From Rachycentron canadum (taxonomy: Eukaryota > Chordata > Actinopteri > Carangiformes > Rachycentridae): a stretch of 64,000 nt of DNA. Below, piece by piece: positions 1-12,490 of this stretch (position 1 is the first letter of the stretch; the number at the start of each line of letters is the position of its first letter). The notes under the pieces are model-generated. The model was given only the letters and a program-made list of their open reading frames with translations, was not told where the DNA came from and did not search any database. Made by a program: the position numbers and the translations under genes. The DNA lies in assembly GCA_038496675.1 (NCBI GenBank), contig CM076650.1, positions 25,165,498 through 25,229,497 on the forward strand. The letters run 5' to 3'.

Positions 1-2186
1 AAGCCCTCTTGACCTCCCATTTCTCCCAAATGTATATGCTAAGAAGTAATCCCAGACTTAAAGAATGATAACGTTCTCTGCAGACATTTGCCTCTAGAAA
101 CTGAAGACATAACTTTCCTTTTTTGTCTTTTCGTTTCAGCAAAACACCACGGAGCCATGAGTGCGTTTTTACCCTTCTCTTTCAAAGTTTCGACACTTCC
201 TCCTCTTTAATTATTCTATATTATTTCGTCATTATCATTATCACTAGGCTGTATGGGGACGGAGATTAGATTAGTAATGAGAGAATGAGAGTGACAGGCT
301 GGCATGACACCAGCAACCAAATCAACTCAGAATGGCGTGGGCCCAATTTAGGATATACTAATCAGATGAAATGAATGACAATACAAGCAGGCCACTGTAC
401 CCCTGGTGATTTGTGGTGTTTGTGATGGGGGCTTCCTACATTGATTATCTAATATTACAGTTCCTAAGGTGCTCTGCTGCAAGTAATTTAATCGCCCAAT
501 GATGATGATGATGAAATGGCACATTTCTCGGTTTTCCTATTTTATTAAAAGTGTTCAAGATTGGAGTTTGTGGTGCTGCTGAGTTGTACTGCATTATACA
601 GAGAGGTGTGTCTGTTTAGCCTACCTTGATTGCTATTTAACAGGACAACACTGTAGATACACAAGGACACCACAGAGGGTGTCCATAGGCTTTATGTAGC
701 AATATTAAGCTAAACCAAAACGCCCGCCACTAATAGAATTAACAGCAAAAAAAAAAAAAAATTAGTGTAAACAGAAAACTCCACATTGGCAAACACACAC
801 AAGACACGAGCACTGTAGTGAGTTACAACAGTCATTTGTTGCACACACACACACGTCTGACTGTCGTTCTGAAACTCCTCGATCATCTTCTCCGCATCCA
901 ACTTCTCTCCTCATTCATTCTCAATGCAAAATACAGGCGGTCCACTCAGCCTCCCTCGTTTCACCGAGCTCCTTCCGGTTTTTCAAACACTCAGCAAATG
1001 AGCTGCAGCCACAGCAGAGATTATCTCTTATATGGATTTCTAGTGGTATGCCACCGAATGTCATTAAATGTGCGTCAGATATACTTTTGGAATGACGGTA
1101 AAATATCTACTTTCTTCTAATACTGTTTCTGACCGACAAAAAAAAACAAAAAAAAACAAAACAAAACCTTGTTTGCCTTGCCACCATAGCCAGTCAATCT
1201 AATTGATAACCGAAATTCAAAGCCAGCTAACCAACAAGTTGTCAATTATGTTGCTTGATATGTATTATATCAAGTGTATATCAAGTATACATTGTCATTT
1301 CGGACTATCCAAAGATAGATCATAGTAAGAATGTATCACCAGGAATAGACCCCATTGCCAATCTTGTTTATGAAGTAGACATATAAGTTTATTTAATGCA
1401 TATTTAATGAGGGCAATGACAGTCTGGCATTGGGCTTTCTCCACCATTAAAATAGTAAAAGTGATGTGGACACGCCCTAAATGCATTTGGGCCACACAAT
1501 TTAGACCGTGCTCTTCGGATAGTCAGAGCCGCCCTAAAGTGTATAAATTGATTTCCATGTCTTTTCACTTGTATATTTTGTGAGGTTTTTCAGTTGTGTA
1601 TCGGAAAGCGTTTCACTTGCACGTGTGCAAGTTTTTTTTTCAGTTGTGTGTGAGTTTGTTTCAGTTATGTACGTAAAAGTGTTTCACTTGCATATGCAAA
1701 CACATACTCCGCATCTCCTCAAAGTAAGAAGAGAAGGAAACAAATCCAGAAAGTTGCCTCAGAAGACTTGAAAGGCGTCAATCAGGCATTCACATCTGTC
1801 AGATGTCACACGCAACGTGCCACGGGGGCTTGGCAGCCCCTTAAACAAGCTATCTGTATAGCATGGTAGCGTCCGCGCTCTACTTCTCCTGTTCCTACAG
1901 CGCGATATAATGAGCTGGGATAAAGACGGCTTCTACTTGGGAGTGGGTCAGGACATTAGCCCCAATGTGTCACCAACCTTAGCCAGCCTTGAGCTTGAGT
2001 GGCCATGTTAAATATTCACCAAGTCAACCTCATCTTATTCTGTCCAATACAATGCTCTTAATGCATCACATCCCCCAAAAATCCCTCTTACATCTCTCTT
2101 AACCTCCTTCTCTGTCTCTGTCTTTCTCTCTGCCATGGTCTTTGGATCCTCTTGCAAAGTAGTTGCATCTCATTCCAAATGCCACC
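1..2186. other. 3' flank of sorcs1 without recognised genes
   Basis: No exon or RNA gene recognised. It contains a short (CA) run near 842-854, A-rich stretches at 748-762 and 1137-1167, and a repeat-family fragment at 1430-1570. Open frames here are short and AT-rich and look accidental. Confidence 0.6.
1430..1570 (+). repeat. Dispersed repeat family A, copy 1 (fragment)
   Basis: About 140 bp highly similar to 4203-4335: both contain CTCCACCATTAAAATAG, a CGCCCTAAATGC/TGCCCTAAATGC block, TTTGGGCCACACAATTTAGA and ATTGATTTCCATGTCTTTTC. It looks like the end of a non-autonomous fish element. Confidence 0.75.
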
Positions 2187-2394
2187 TCAAATCTTTGCCT
2201 TGATAACTCGTTCTCCACCAAGAGCGGTGATATTGGCTGTGATCGGGGTGCGGCTCACTTTTGGAATATTTTTCCCTGTGGCACCGTACTCCTGTCGCCC
2301 CTGATTTCTTCTACTCCTAAAAGGTGTCATGTTTGGTGATACTGGGGCCTTGGTTGTAGTTGGAAGGTGCAGTTTAGCACCTTTTCCTTGTGGC
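2187..2394 (-). CDS. Possible alternative cytoplasmic-tail exon of sorcs1, or unrelated open frame
   Basis: An open frame on the gene strand, downstream of the exon 25 stop. Splicing from the phase-2 transmembrane exon to a weak AG (2395-2396, AAGAG) would read PQGKGAKLHLPTTTKAPV to a stop at 2187, 68 residues ending TALGGERVIKAKI. It is basic, Thr/Pro-rich and not low-complexity. SorCS1 in mammals is known to have several alternative tails. The better-looking AG at 2406 is in the wrong phase, so this is a hypothesis. I do not recognise the sequence. Confidence 0.25.
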
Positions 2395-3081
2395 CTCTTA
2401 GTCTGAACCACAAAACATTTTACAAACTGGTATGTAGGTTATCATAAATAGTGCCAGAAGCATTAGATTAACAACAAGGTTTAAATTAATCCCAAATACC
2501 AAAACCTGTACTTTTGTTAATAAGTCAAATGAATTTCAGTAAAAAGTGTATTGTGCCATTAATCAGCTTAATAAGTACCCTATTCATATTTTGTAACAGC
2601 ATTTATGTTTAGTATGACATTTGTTATTAAAATACACAAATTTCTAACATAGACATTCATGATTTACAAAATAAATGTGTTATCAAGTTCAATAACGTAC
2701 TTCATAAGTATGGATAAATAATACACTACTGCTGTTAGCTTAGTAGAACAGCAAACCAATCTCAAATATATAAATAAAATCAAAACATTGTTTATTTTAT
2801 TTTCCAACTTTCTAGTTCATGCCGATGTTCCCCCTGCATTATGTATTTGAATCAAATAAATAAATAAAAATGTCTTTTTTTTTTTTTTTTTAATGAATCA
2901 AAAAAAAAAAAAAAATAATAATAAGAATTAAATAACCTGTACACAGCTTCTTCTGGTTTGATCAGAGCACAGTATGTGTCAGCATGGTCCGACATGCACA
3001 GGTATAAAGCTCAAAACCATTGTTTCCCAAATGGTAAAAAAATATCCATGATGCAGCTGGAGTGGTAATCCAGTCGGGAGT
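2394..3081. other. 3' UTR / A+T-rich flank
   Basis: Sequence between the terminal exon and the possible alternative tail. Very A+T-rich, with a poly-T run at 2874-2891 followed closely by a poly-A run near 2901-2914, which could form a hairpin in RNA. No further coding signal seen. Confidence 0.5.
2791..2796 (-). promoter_or_regulatory. Candidate poly(A) signal for the exon 25 transcript
   Basis: On the minus strand this is AATAAA, about 290 nt after the stop, followed by an A/T-rich region. If used, the 3' UTR is 3081 down to roughly 2770. Family 3' UTRs are often longer, so more distal sites are possible. Confidence 0.35.
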
Positions 3082-3143
3082 TCAGACGATGTACGTGGGG
3101 AGTTCTGTGGAGAATTTTACATGTACATGAGGTTTCATACATC
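3082..3143 (-). CDS. sorcs1: sorcs1 window exon 25 (terminal coding exon, stop)
   Basis: 62 nt including the TGA at 3082-3084, acceptor TTTCCCCTCAG. It completes a Gly codon and adds CMKPHVHVKFSTELPTYIV. The end aligns with the remembered SORCS1 C-terminus (S-T-K-E-I-P-T-Y), which supports both the exon and the paralogue; the first half (CMKPHVHV) is unlike the mammalian sequence I remember. Confidence 0.85.
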
Positions 3144-3701
3144 CTGAGGGGAAACAGAGAAACAAACAGACATAGGTATCAGACAGTGTTTTTGTACTAG
3201 AAGCAGGGTACATCTAGAAGGTGTTATGGGTTATAGGTGATACTTAAAAGCTGCATAAGGTGAAAAATAACAGAGAAACATTAGTATTCACATTTTTATC
3301 GCTCTTCTCTTATTTCGGTTTTGTCTCCGTCAGTCCCTCAGAACTATATCTGGATCTTAAGACATTAGAAACTCCACTGTGTTCACCAGCCAGTTGCTAA
3401 CTTCATCATCTGTCTGCTGTCTATCAGCTCTACGTTGGGTTTATCAGCACATAGGAGTATTAGATAGATTAGATAGAGCCCCATCTTGCACCCTCACAAA
3501 GCGCAAAGCAAGTGTTTGTTAGTTTCAGATCAACAGAGTTGTAATTTTCCAGTCCAGCACCCATGTTGTTTGTATAGCAAATAGACAGTGAGAAGTGATT
3601 TGCCAACAAAGTCCCGGTCTGAAGTCAGTCGCACAGTTTTTCACTGTTGTTTAAAGGGTGTGTCAAAAGAACAATTGTAAGGACACCCTGCATTCTTCCA
3701 G

Positions 3702-3734
<33 letters not shown>

Positions 3735-6000
3735 GGGTGTCCTGACAATACACTTTGGATGTTGGTCAAGTCAAGTGGAACATTAGAATACAGCCTCAGA
3801 AGGTGAGAGCAATAACACAGTAGATGCTGTGTTACACAACATTGCCATGCATCTTGGATGTCTGTCGGACACCCATGACGCACGCGGCTCTGCGTTTCAC
3901 GTCTTGTCATATGTAAACGATTGTGCCGCTCAGCCTTTCCTTGCTCCTTGGTGTTCACACAGCTGTTGTGCGTGTAGGCCAGGGCTGGGCTCGCAAACAT
4001 CTGATGAACTTGCCACAAACAGAATCTAATTCTGTGTGAAATACTGTCCCATTATTATAGCAATCCAGGAGGTGCAAGCACGTCTGGCTTTTAAAGGGAA
4101 TGCGAGATGGCACTCTGATTGGCTTATTGCGTTTTGCAGTGAAAACACTCCGATGAATAATTAAGGGACAAAGTACAACCATTGTGAACCAAGTGTCAGG
4201 CGCAGTGACCATTTTCTCCACCATTAAAATAGCAAAAGTGATAAAGACATGCCCTAAATGCGTTTGGGCCACACAATTTAGATCATGCTCTTTGGATTTT
4301 TAGAGCCGTGAATTGATTTCCATGTCTTTTCTGATTCTAAAGAAGGGCTAAGTGCTGTTAATTCTTTGAAAGTATCATAGTGCTCAGTCCACGGAGAAAG
4401 GCACACAACACTGTCAAGACTGCTGTAACTTTAAGGTGGCACAGCAAAAGCAGTCATGACCCAAACCCAGCCCGCCTGAACCCACTGAAATCTCTCTCTT
4501 TGCTCTGTCTTCTGGAGAAACGCTCAGGGCCTCGCTTCTGATTAGCTCACTGACCTGTTGTAGGTAGAGCTCCACGGAGATCCCTGAGAGGGGAGATAGT
4601 GCTGCTACACTGAGATAAGTTTTTGGTACTTAATACCAAAAGTAAATCTTCTTCTGGATATCAACACTTAGAATAAAAGACAGAGGTGCAAAATATGTTT
4701 TACAATCATATAGATTAGGTTTAAAATTAGATGAGAGGATGGTGAAGATTGGAAAGCAGCTATCAAAGTGACGGTTTGTGATGCATGATGCTAAATGCTA
4801 AAACACTGTAGAACAGAAGAGTAAGCTGTATTCATAAATGAAACACATTGTGTTAGACCACTGCAGTTAATTATATGAGAATATACAGACGGGTGACTAA
4901 TTAAAGGAATACCCAGAATAAATTAGTCAGAGAGAGAGAGCGAGCTACTGTACAGCACAAGGGCTCACTGAATCATGTGGTGAATATGAAATGACATACT
5001 ATGGCCTTAACAGTCACCAGATCGAAACCCAACTAACCATCTATTTGTAAAAGTGTCCTCCAGAGACTGTGTACTGAAGTTAATCTGTGGGGTATTGGTG
5101 GAACATATAATTTGTCGAGATGCTTTATATATATTGATATATATTATATTGCTTATATATTACTTTATTGGATTGGTTTCCTTTCATTCTTCACTCATCT
5201 GTATTCTCAGGTGATTAAAGAGCGACGGAGGAGAGAGAAAACAATTTGTTAACTGCCTAAGTGGCACTTTAAAGCAACTGTACTTTCCATCGTGCTCATT
5301 TTTGTTTAGGTTGATGATTCAGCCCCTGACTGGACCGTTTCACCTCTGAGAAACACACAACAAAGAGCACAGGATGAGTCTCATGAAACGACGATACGTG
5401 AATTCATTGGTATGAAATGAGCGATGGAGAATTAAAAACACTGAAATGCCAGGCACAGATAAGAGTCAAACCAGACCGGATATTCACCGATGGGCCGTGA
5501 GTTAAACTCTGTGTCCAGAATCTCCAAAGAATGCACCAGGTCCTGCTGTGAGCTGGGCGTGGTCTCTGTTGGATTAGCTGGACTCATCATTTCTTGTTCT
5601 TTTTCATTCTGCATCTGCGCATAGACGTTGAGGCCTGGGATCTTCCTTGAGAGAAGATTTACAGTTAGGCAAAGGGATCAAGACAACAGCCTAACTAAAA
5701 CACAAACAGCATGAACACAACGCGGGGCAGTAGCATTTCAAGTATAACAGTCTCTGCAATGAGACAACATTGCTTGTTTACTCAGATTCCCTGTGCCATG
5801 ATACAATTGAGCAGGGTGTACAGTCGCCCTGAGAGCTCAACACATGAAAAATAGACAGATGACAGGTGCAAACAGTCAAAACACAAGCAAATTAAGAAAA
5901 CATTTGATCGATTTTAAAACACGTGCTGAAAATGGATACAAGTGCAGATATAAAATATACTTTCTCCGCCTTTCCTTGCTCCTTGGTGTTCGCGCAGCTG

Positions 6001-6036
<36 letters not shown>

Positions 6037-9000
6037 GGCAGGGCTGGGCTCACGACACCTGATGAACTTGCCACGGACATAATCTAACTCTGTGTGAAAT
6101 ACTGTCCCATTATGAGAGCAATCCAGGTGCAAGCATGCCCGGCTTCTGCACCCTGCAACGACAATGAAAGTGCCTCCGTCGGACACAAACAATTGCTGAA
6201 CGTGGCTGGAATGCACTTGTGATTGATGCATTGTGACTTTTGAACAATTAAAAACATGTTGTATCCCTATTTGGTCGAGTTGTGTGTGTTTGCAGCGCAT
6301 GCATTGTCAAACTGATAACTGATGATTGTGTTTTGTCCATTTCCCAGGCTGCAGCTCGAAAGCTCAGAGCATTTATATAAATGCTAAAAGTAAATTAATA
6401 AATTAATTAATTATTATTATTAATTAATTAATTATTAATAAATTAAGTTAATCTGTAAATCTGAAGTTTTATTCTGTCTCTGCTTGTCAATAAATCTTCA
6501 TGACCCTTTGTGCCCTTTTGCTGTGAAACCCTTGGAAAGGTGGCGAAATTTGACATTTCAGACGGCCCCTGGTCAAAGGGCTCATTATTGATAACAGCTG
6601 AAGGCTAACTACATTCATTCTTTTGTAAAGAATGACTTGACAAAAGAATTTCCACGGGTTCCCCAGAGATAGGTGAGGGATCCAACGCTCGGCTGAGAAG
6701 TGCTGGATGTGTCGGTGTAGACATTTGACAGGCAGCTATCAGCCCTCACTGTAGGCTTGCAGGCAGCTTTTGTTTTCTGAGCTGTCGGGGGTGCTTCTGT
6801 GCCTTTCGCCATCTCCCTATCACATACACCGTGACGACTTTATAGACGTGACATTCCGTGAAGACTTTACCTCTTGAATTTGTAGATGACAAATACAGCT
6901 AAACCCACAACCACCACTGACAGCAGCATTAGCATGGCAGAGCCACTGTGGTTCTCAGTGGTGTCCACCAGGGGTGCTGCAGAGACAGGAAGACAAGAGC
7001 CACAGAGCCTAAACGACAGAACACAACCAGTCCTTCCACCCACCTGAATCACGCAGTGAGCCACGAACATGATAATTCATTCATAGGCATCTATGCAAAA
7101 CATAGATTCATCATTTTAATATACAGTAGTATATTAACATGAATTTATAAAACTAATATATTAGTACTCTGTCTCGTATGGGGCCCCTTTGGGACAGTAG
7201 CAGCATTCCCAATATGAAGAGGCACACATACATGTAATGATGCTCACTCTCTGAAAGTCTTTGTGTAGGTAAACGATGGGCGTTGTAATTATTAGTTGCC
7301 AGGCAACATATTTTTTTTCTTCTGTTCCTGTTATTTTCTGAACTTAAGGAGTTGCATTTGTTTACCTGCTGATAGGTGTGCTGCATACACAGTGACTTGG
7401 ACCCCGGGTCGCAACGTGAACTGGACAAGGTTTTGATTCAAGGCGTTGAGTAAAACCTCAGAGAGCTGTTGGGACACAGAGGGAGACACGGCGTAGTTTT
7501 TATTTTGTACAATAAAACAAAACAAAATATCGCTCCTGAGAAATGTCACTGCCAAGATCATCAAACACCTCAGACACTCTCATCTGTCTTTGGTTTTAAC
7601 CATAGACTATATATAAAAGTGGAACCTGAATTCTAGCAAATGACCATCAGGTTGCGACTCCACAGGTTGTTAAAAGAAGTCAGATTGTATTGAAGTCTAT
7701 GGGAAAATGTCCCTACTTCTCCCTTGATTTATTGTTTGCCAAATGAGTTTATGGTCTCAGTCTCCAGTTTTCTTTTTCGAAACGTGATGTTCATTTTTTA
7801 AATTATGGTCCCATTGGGGGAACATATACCATAAACCAGGGTATACTTTAGTGGTGTGTCCACCTGTAATTTACAGACTGTACCACAAACGGTGATCTGC
7901 CTGACATCAGGATAGAGCACAGAGCAGGTCAGATCCACCCCACGCTCCTCCTCACCTCCACCATCTCCTCAAAATATGGTTTCCTCTGGTTTGCAATAAC
8001 AAGATGCCAACAGCCAATTGCAAATGCTAATAAAAACTGACCATGACATCCTTCATAGAGAAATATTGATTGTTGGACTGCTGCAAAGTGCCCAACAGGA
8101 GGTTACTGGGTTCTTTCCACGCTGTTCTCACATGGAAATGGTGTTTCAATGCATTGCAATACCAATGCATATATACCTGGTAACTTACTTTATTCTTTTA
8201 TGTGAGTACAATTTTACCAATGAAATAATTCAAAGTTTTATTTGCTGCAGAAAATGTAGTGTCTCATCTCCCGTAGTTGGGATCTCCCGTACATTTAAGA
8301 CTTTCTCAAGCATTCAGCAGTCGTTTACATGCTTGCTAGTCACTCTAGCTCAGTAGTTAGTTACTAACTTGTGTCTCTCTTTGTCCCTTTCTTGCTCAGT
8401 GTGTCTTGGACCTAGTCTTGTTTTTGTAACAACAATGTAGATTATGGTGTTTACAACTTCAGTGATGTGGGCTGCATTTGACTCTCAGCTCTGCTCACTA
8501 GCTATAGCTTCACCAGGTGAGGTATACATGGAGCTGCAACTTCAGAGCACATCGATCACCTCAGTTCCTAATGAGTTTCTGGTCTCAATCCCTAGTTTCA
8601 AGTTTTCTTCAATATAACATGTTTATACAAAACAATTTTTTTTTTTTAAATTATGGTCCCATATAGAGGAAAATAGATAATAAAGCAGGGCATGCATTAT
8701 GGTATGGCCACCCCGTGACTGACAGACTGTAATAGAAGCAACAATCTCCCTGACAATCAGGATAGAGTTAGGAGGAGGCCAGATCCACCCCTCACTTTTC
8801 CGCTATAGAGACCAAAACAATTTCTGTGCCAGGCTGTAAACATTTATTTCAATCTTCTGTTGGAGATTTTTAACGCGGGGTTCTATTGGGCCTGATTCAC
8901 TTTTGGGGCCACCCTCAAGCAACCATTCGAAGAACTGCAGTTTTTGGCACATACAGGTCGCCAAGGTTCACTTGAAGGTGGCTGCATGGTAATGGCGAAT

Positions 9001-12000
9001 GTGTCTATTTACAGACCCAACATGCATATCTTGGCAGTGGATGAATATAAGTCCAGTATTCACTCTACATTTACCTCTATTTTGGTCTCCACCAACACTA
9101 TGGAAAAATATGTTGCCTTTTTAAACTGCCTTGTTAAAAGCTCATTGTTTTGGCTCTTGTAAATGTAGAGGTGTGTAAAATTATGTGGGTGTGTCCCAAA
9201 AATTGAGTTATTTGATTACATTTAAAACTATTGATGATTGTGGCTTTAGAAAAGAATAAAAGAGACCTATAGCTAAAGTTGTCACATGTACAGTAAAGTG
9301 ACTGATTGAAGGAAAAGATAATAAAAATGACCATGGAAATGAGCTTACACCGTTTGGGTTCACTTCAAAGTTGAACATACTAGAGAATACTGTTGTTTAT
9401 TTCAAGGCTGAATTGCTTCTTTGGAGGCTGCCGTGACCCAAAAAACCCTCACTGCCTCAACCCACAGCCCCATCTGAGTTTTCCTGTTTATATAAGACTC
9501 TTTGTCTGGGGGACCTTTCCGCCATGATGCATAATACATACAATGCAATAACACTTGATCTCTGCCTTTCAGACTGGCAAGTAACCTTATGCACTGAGAA
9601 CATCAAGCTCTGAGATAAATCAGGCAGATTACCCTGCCTTGGAGGGAAAGTGTAGAAAGCTGCTCTGCTTTGCTCTCATTCTATTTCCCTACTTAGATTC
9701 TTTCATTCATGCATTTTTATCCTGAGGCTTAATCCTTATACACAATCTAAAAATTCGATATTCCAATATCACAAAAGCAGTTTTTCTCTAATTACTGTTT
9801 TTTATTCCTGCAAACATGAAACAGCTACATATGGCCACAGAACACACACGGCTAAACAAAATATTCATAGTTCCTTCTACAGATTCCACTTTTTTGCTCT
9901 GCAAAGGCTTCATTCATCTCATCTGCCTCGATTTCCAAATTAATTGCAGTATGAATAATTTCCGCGGTCCCTCACTCCCTGCTTTCTATTCTTTACCAAT
10001 TTAAATTTAGATCATGCTATCACTAATTACTTTTTCCCACTGTATACCCTTGTCAGAAAATCTATAATGCATTAAAACTAAGTAAAACACACCCTACACT
10101 ACAAGATGCCAACCTTGAATGAAGATTTATCGCTGGCTTTTATGGGAGAGGATCTTTCCAGGCAATCAACCAGGTGTGAGTGGGGAGGGAAGAGGAAGAT
10201 CAAATGGATTTCCTTGCCTTTTTTCCCCCCCGTCTGCACATGCCTGTGGAAGTCTTCCCATGGAGAACTCATCCAGCATTATTATCAGTCATTATCTGTT
10301 CTGTGAGGCTCAGAGCTAATTCGGTCCATCTTGATATGCCGGTGATTTAGTGAACCGATCAACCATGACAATTTCTTTGTCTGGCTTTTAGGGCTCCAGC
10401 GCCCCCTCCCCCCACCTTCAATATCCCACAGGATGTGACTTGAGGGAGTTTAAAAGTCATTCCCCCTGATAACTTGTTAATACTTGTCAGGCTTATTGAT
10501 GAGTCTATTGCAAAGACTCCTCGGGCGGGTTCCAGAATTAGAGCCATGGAAAATACTGGACATGCTTGAGTAGATCAACACTGACATCTACTGGAGGAAG
10601 GAGGAACTCCCCCATGAGTCACAAAACGGGGGGGAAAAAAAGGAAACAGTGCACAACTCCAGCGTGGCATTATGGTAGAATAATGATAATCTAGGTCAAA
10701 TTGATCCATCTACACAATTACTGTCTAGAGCTGGGAGAAGGGATCGAGTCTTGTACACAGGTTGGGAGACAAAGCAGCAGTAGTCGTTTTACCTGCTCCA
10801 AATGAGCAGAGCTCTTCTCTGATTTCCCCTCGGTTAACTGTTTGTCAGGTAGGAGGAAAAACTCCGCTGCAGAGGGTAAACCTGGGAGGACGGTGACCAA
10901 AAGCTGATCCTCTCTCACGCTTGTTGCCTGGAGGGAAACAAGGAGGAAAAGAATGTTAAAAGAATTTAAAAAAAAAAAAAAAAAAAAAATAGGTGCCCTC
11001 TGGTTTGTTCTGGGGATGGAACTTCAGCACTTTCCTGGTACCGACTGAAACGTGTCTGTGGCACAAAATGTTGTATTAAAAAAGTCATATTTCACATCTT
11101 CAGAAATTCCTCTGACCAGTTTCTGGTCATTTAAATCAGAATGTAATTGAAATCATTTTATTTCTCTTCTTGTCCCACTACTTTTCCTCTCTTCATAGTC
11201 ACGGTTTCAGTTTGATTTACACAGTTGATAATCAACACTTAAAATCCAAATGAAGCTTTAAGTCAATCAAAATGTTGTCACTCTTATTTCAGGTCACTCC
11301 AGTTATCGCCACACTAAGCGGCACTAGCTGCAGCATCACACAGGCTGCTCTACTTCATTGAGGTCAGTTGTTGAGACTGTATGCTGCCAAAATAACGATT
11401 TAATCTATAACTTTAATTATGATTCTCCCAAAAAGACCCTAGAGCTAATTATTTATCATGTAAACATGTTGACGGTTAAGACGTTATTAATACAGCCGTC
11501 CGCTAGACTACACTGCACTCATTCACTACTTTGCATCTGTAATTTTTGTACTAAGCCACCAGTATTATTTCCTTTGATATTATCCCCCGATTTGATAAGA
11601 TCAGAGCTTAGCATTATTATTATTATCATTATTATTATTACATAATTAGTAGCTAATTTAATTTGCCTGCTCGTGTGTGCCATGTTACCTTCATCCTCTT
11701 TCATTAATCAAATACCCGCGTTAGTTTACCATGGACAACTAACAGTAGCATAACTGTTTGACGCTTCCATGGGTTGATGGGTGAGTTTGAGAGGTGGAAT
11801 CATGCTCCTGCTGAAGTGAGCGCGTCGCGACACCCGTAACATCCACGGGTGCCTGTCTGCGAGGAATGGACAACGAATAGGCCGTGTCATTTACAGAATG
11901 GCATGGTTCTTGTCCCAGCTCTAGCATGTCATTGCAGCGGAGCATGTTGTGAATGTGTATATTGGGTGTCACATTTTCATTTTAAAAAAGTTTTTTTTTT

Positions 12001-12455
12001 TCATCTTCTGCCTTCCAGACCACGGCTGCCACGGAAAAATGTTGTCAATAACAAATAACAAACTAGAAGTGGTGTATTTTTGGCACCGATTTTGATTTCG
12101 TATGTTCAAATAGTGTGGAAATATGATGCAATGCTCAGATTGCTTCTTCCTTGGAATCAAAAAAGTATTGAGATTCTGAGGATGTTGAAAAAAAAAAAAA
12201 AAACACAGTTAATGGGGCAAAATCTGTACCTGACGTGTCATGTGTGGGTTTGATTTATATCTCGCACTTGACAGATCATAAAAAACAGTCAACTCCAAGT
12301 GTCCCTTCAGGTGCTGAAAACACATACGACATATGCCGACATTGACTCTTCAGTACATTTCAACATCCACAACCTTGTTACTCTATGGCCCTGAACTCAC
12401 AGACTGTGTTGCAAGCCACTGAAATCAGCATGCTCTTGAACTATACCCCCCCCCC

Positions 12456-12490
<35 letters not shown>

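Larger units (their letters stand above)
3144..5487 (-). other. Intron 24
   Basis: 2344 bp between exon 24 and exon 25. It holds a (CA) microsatellite at 3704-3732 and a dispersed repeat copy at 3930-4335. The rest shows nothing recognisable. Confidence 0.85.
5646..6870 (-). other. Intron 23
   Basis: 1225 bp between the transmembrane exon and the tail exon. It holds repeat family A copy 3 (5965-6150), a (TG)n run and an A/T palindromic stretch at 6390-6450. An open frame at 6615-6820 is discussed among the rejected items. Confidence 0.85.
7466..10792 (-). other. Intron 21
   Basis: 3327 bp, one of the larger internal introns. It holds two copies of repeat family B (7600-8005 and 8500-8830). 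The stretch 8850-10790 shows nothing recognisable. Confidence 0.85.

Noticed and set aside
6615..6820. Open frame just after the transmembrane exon donor, in phase with it through a weak AG near 6821.
   Set aside because: The implied intron would be under about 50 bp, shorter than vertebrate introns tolerate, and the acceptor has no pyrimidine tract.
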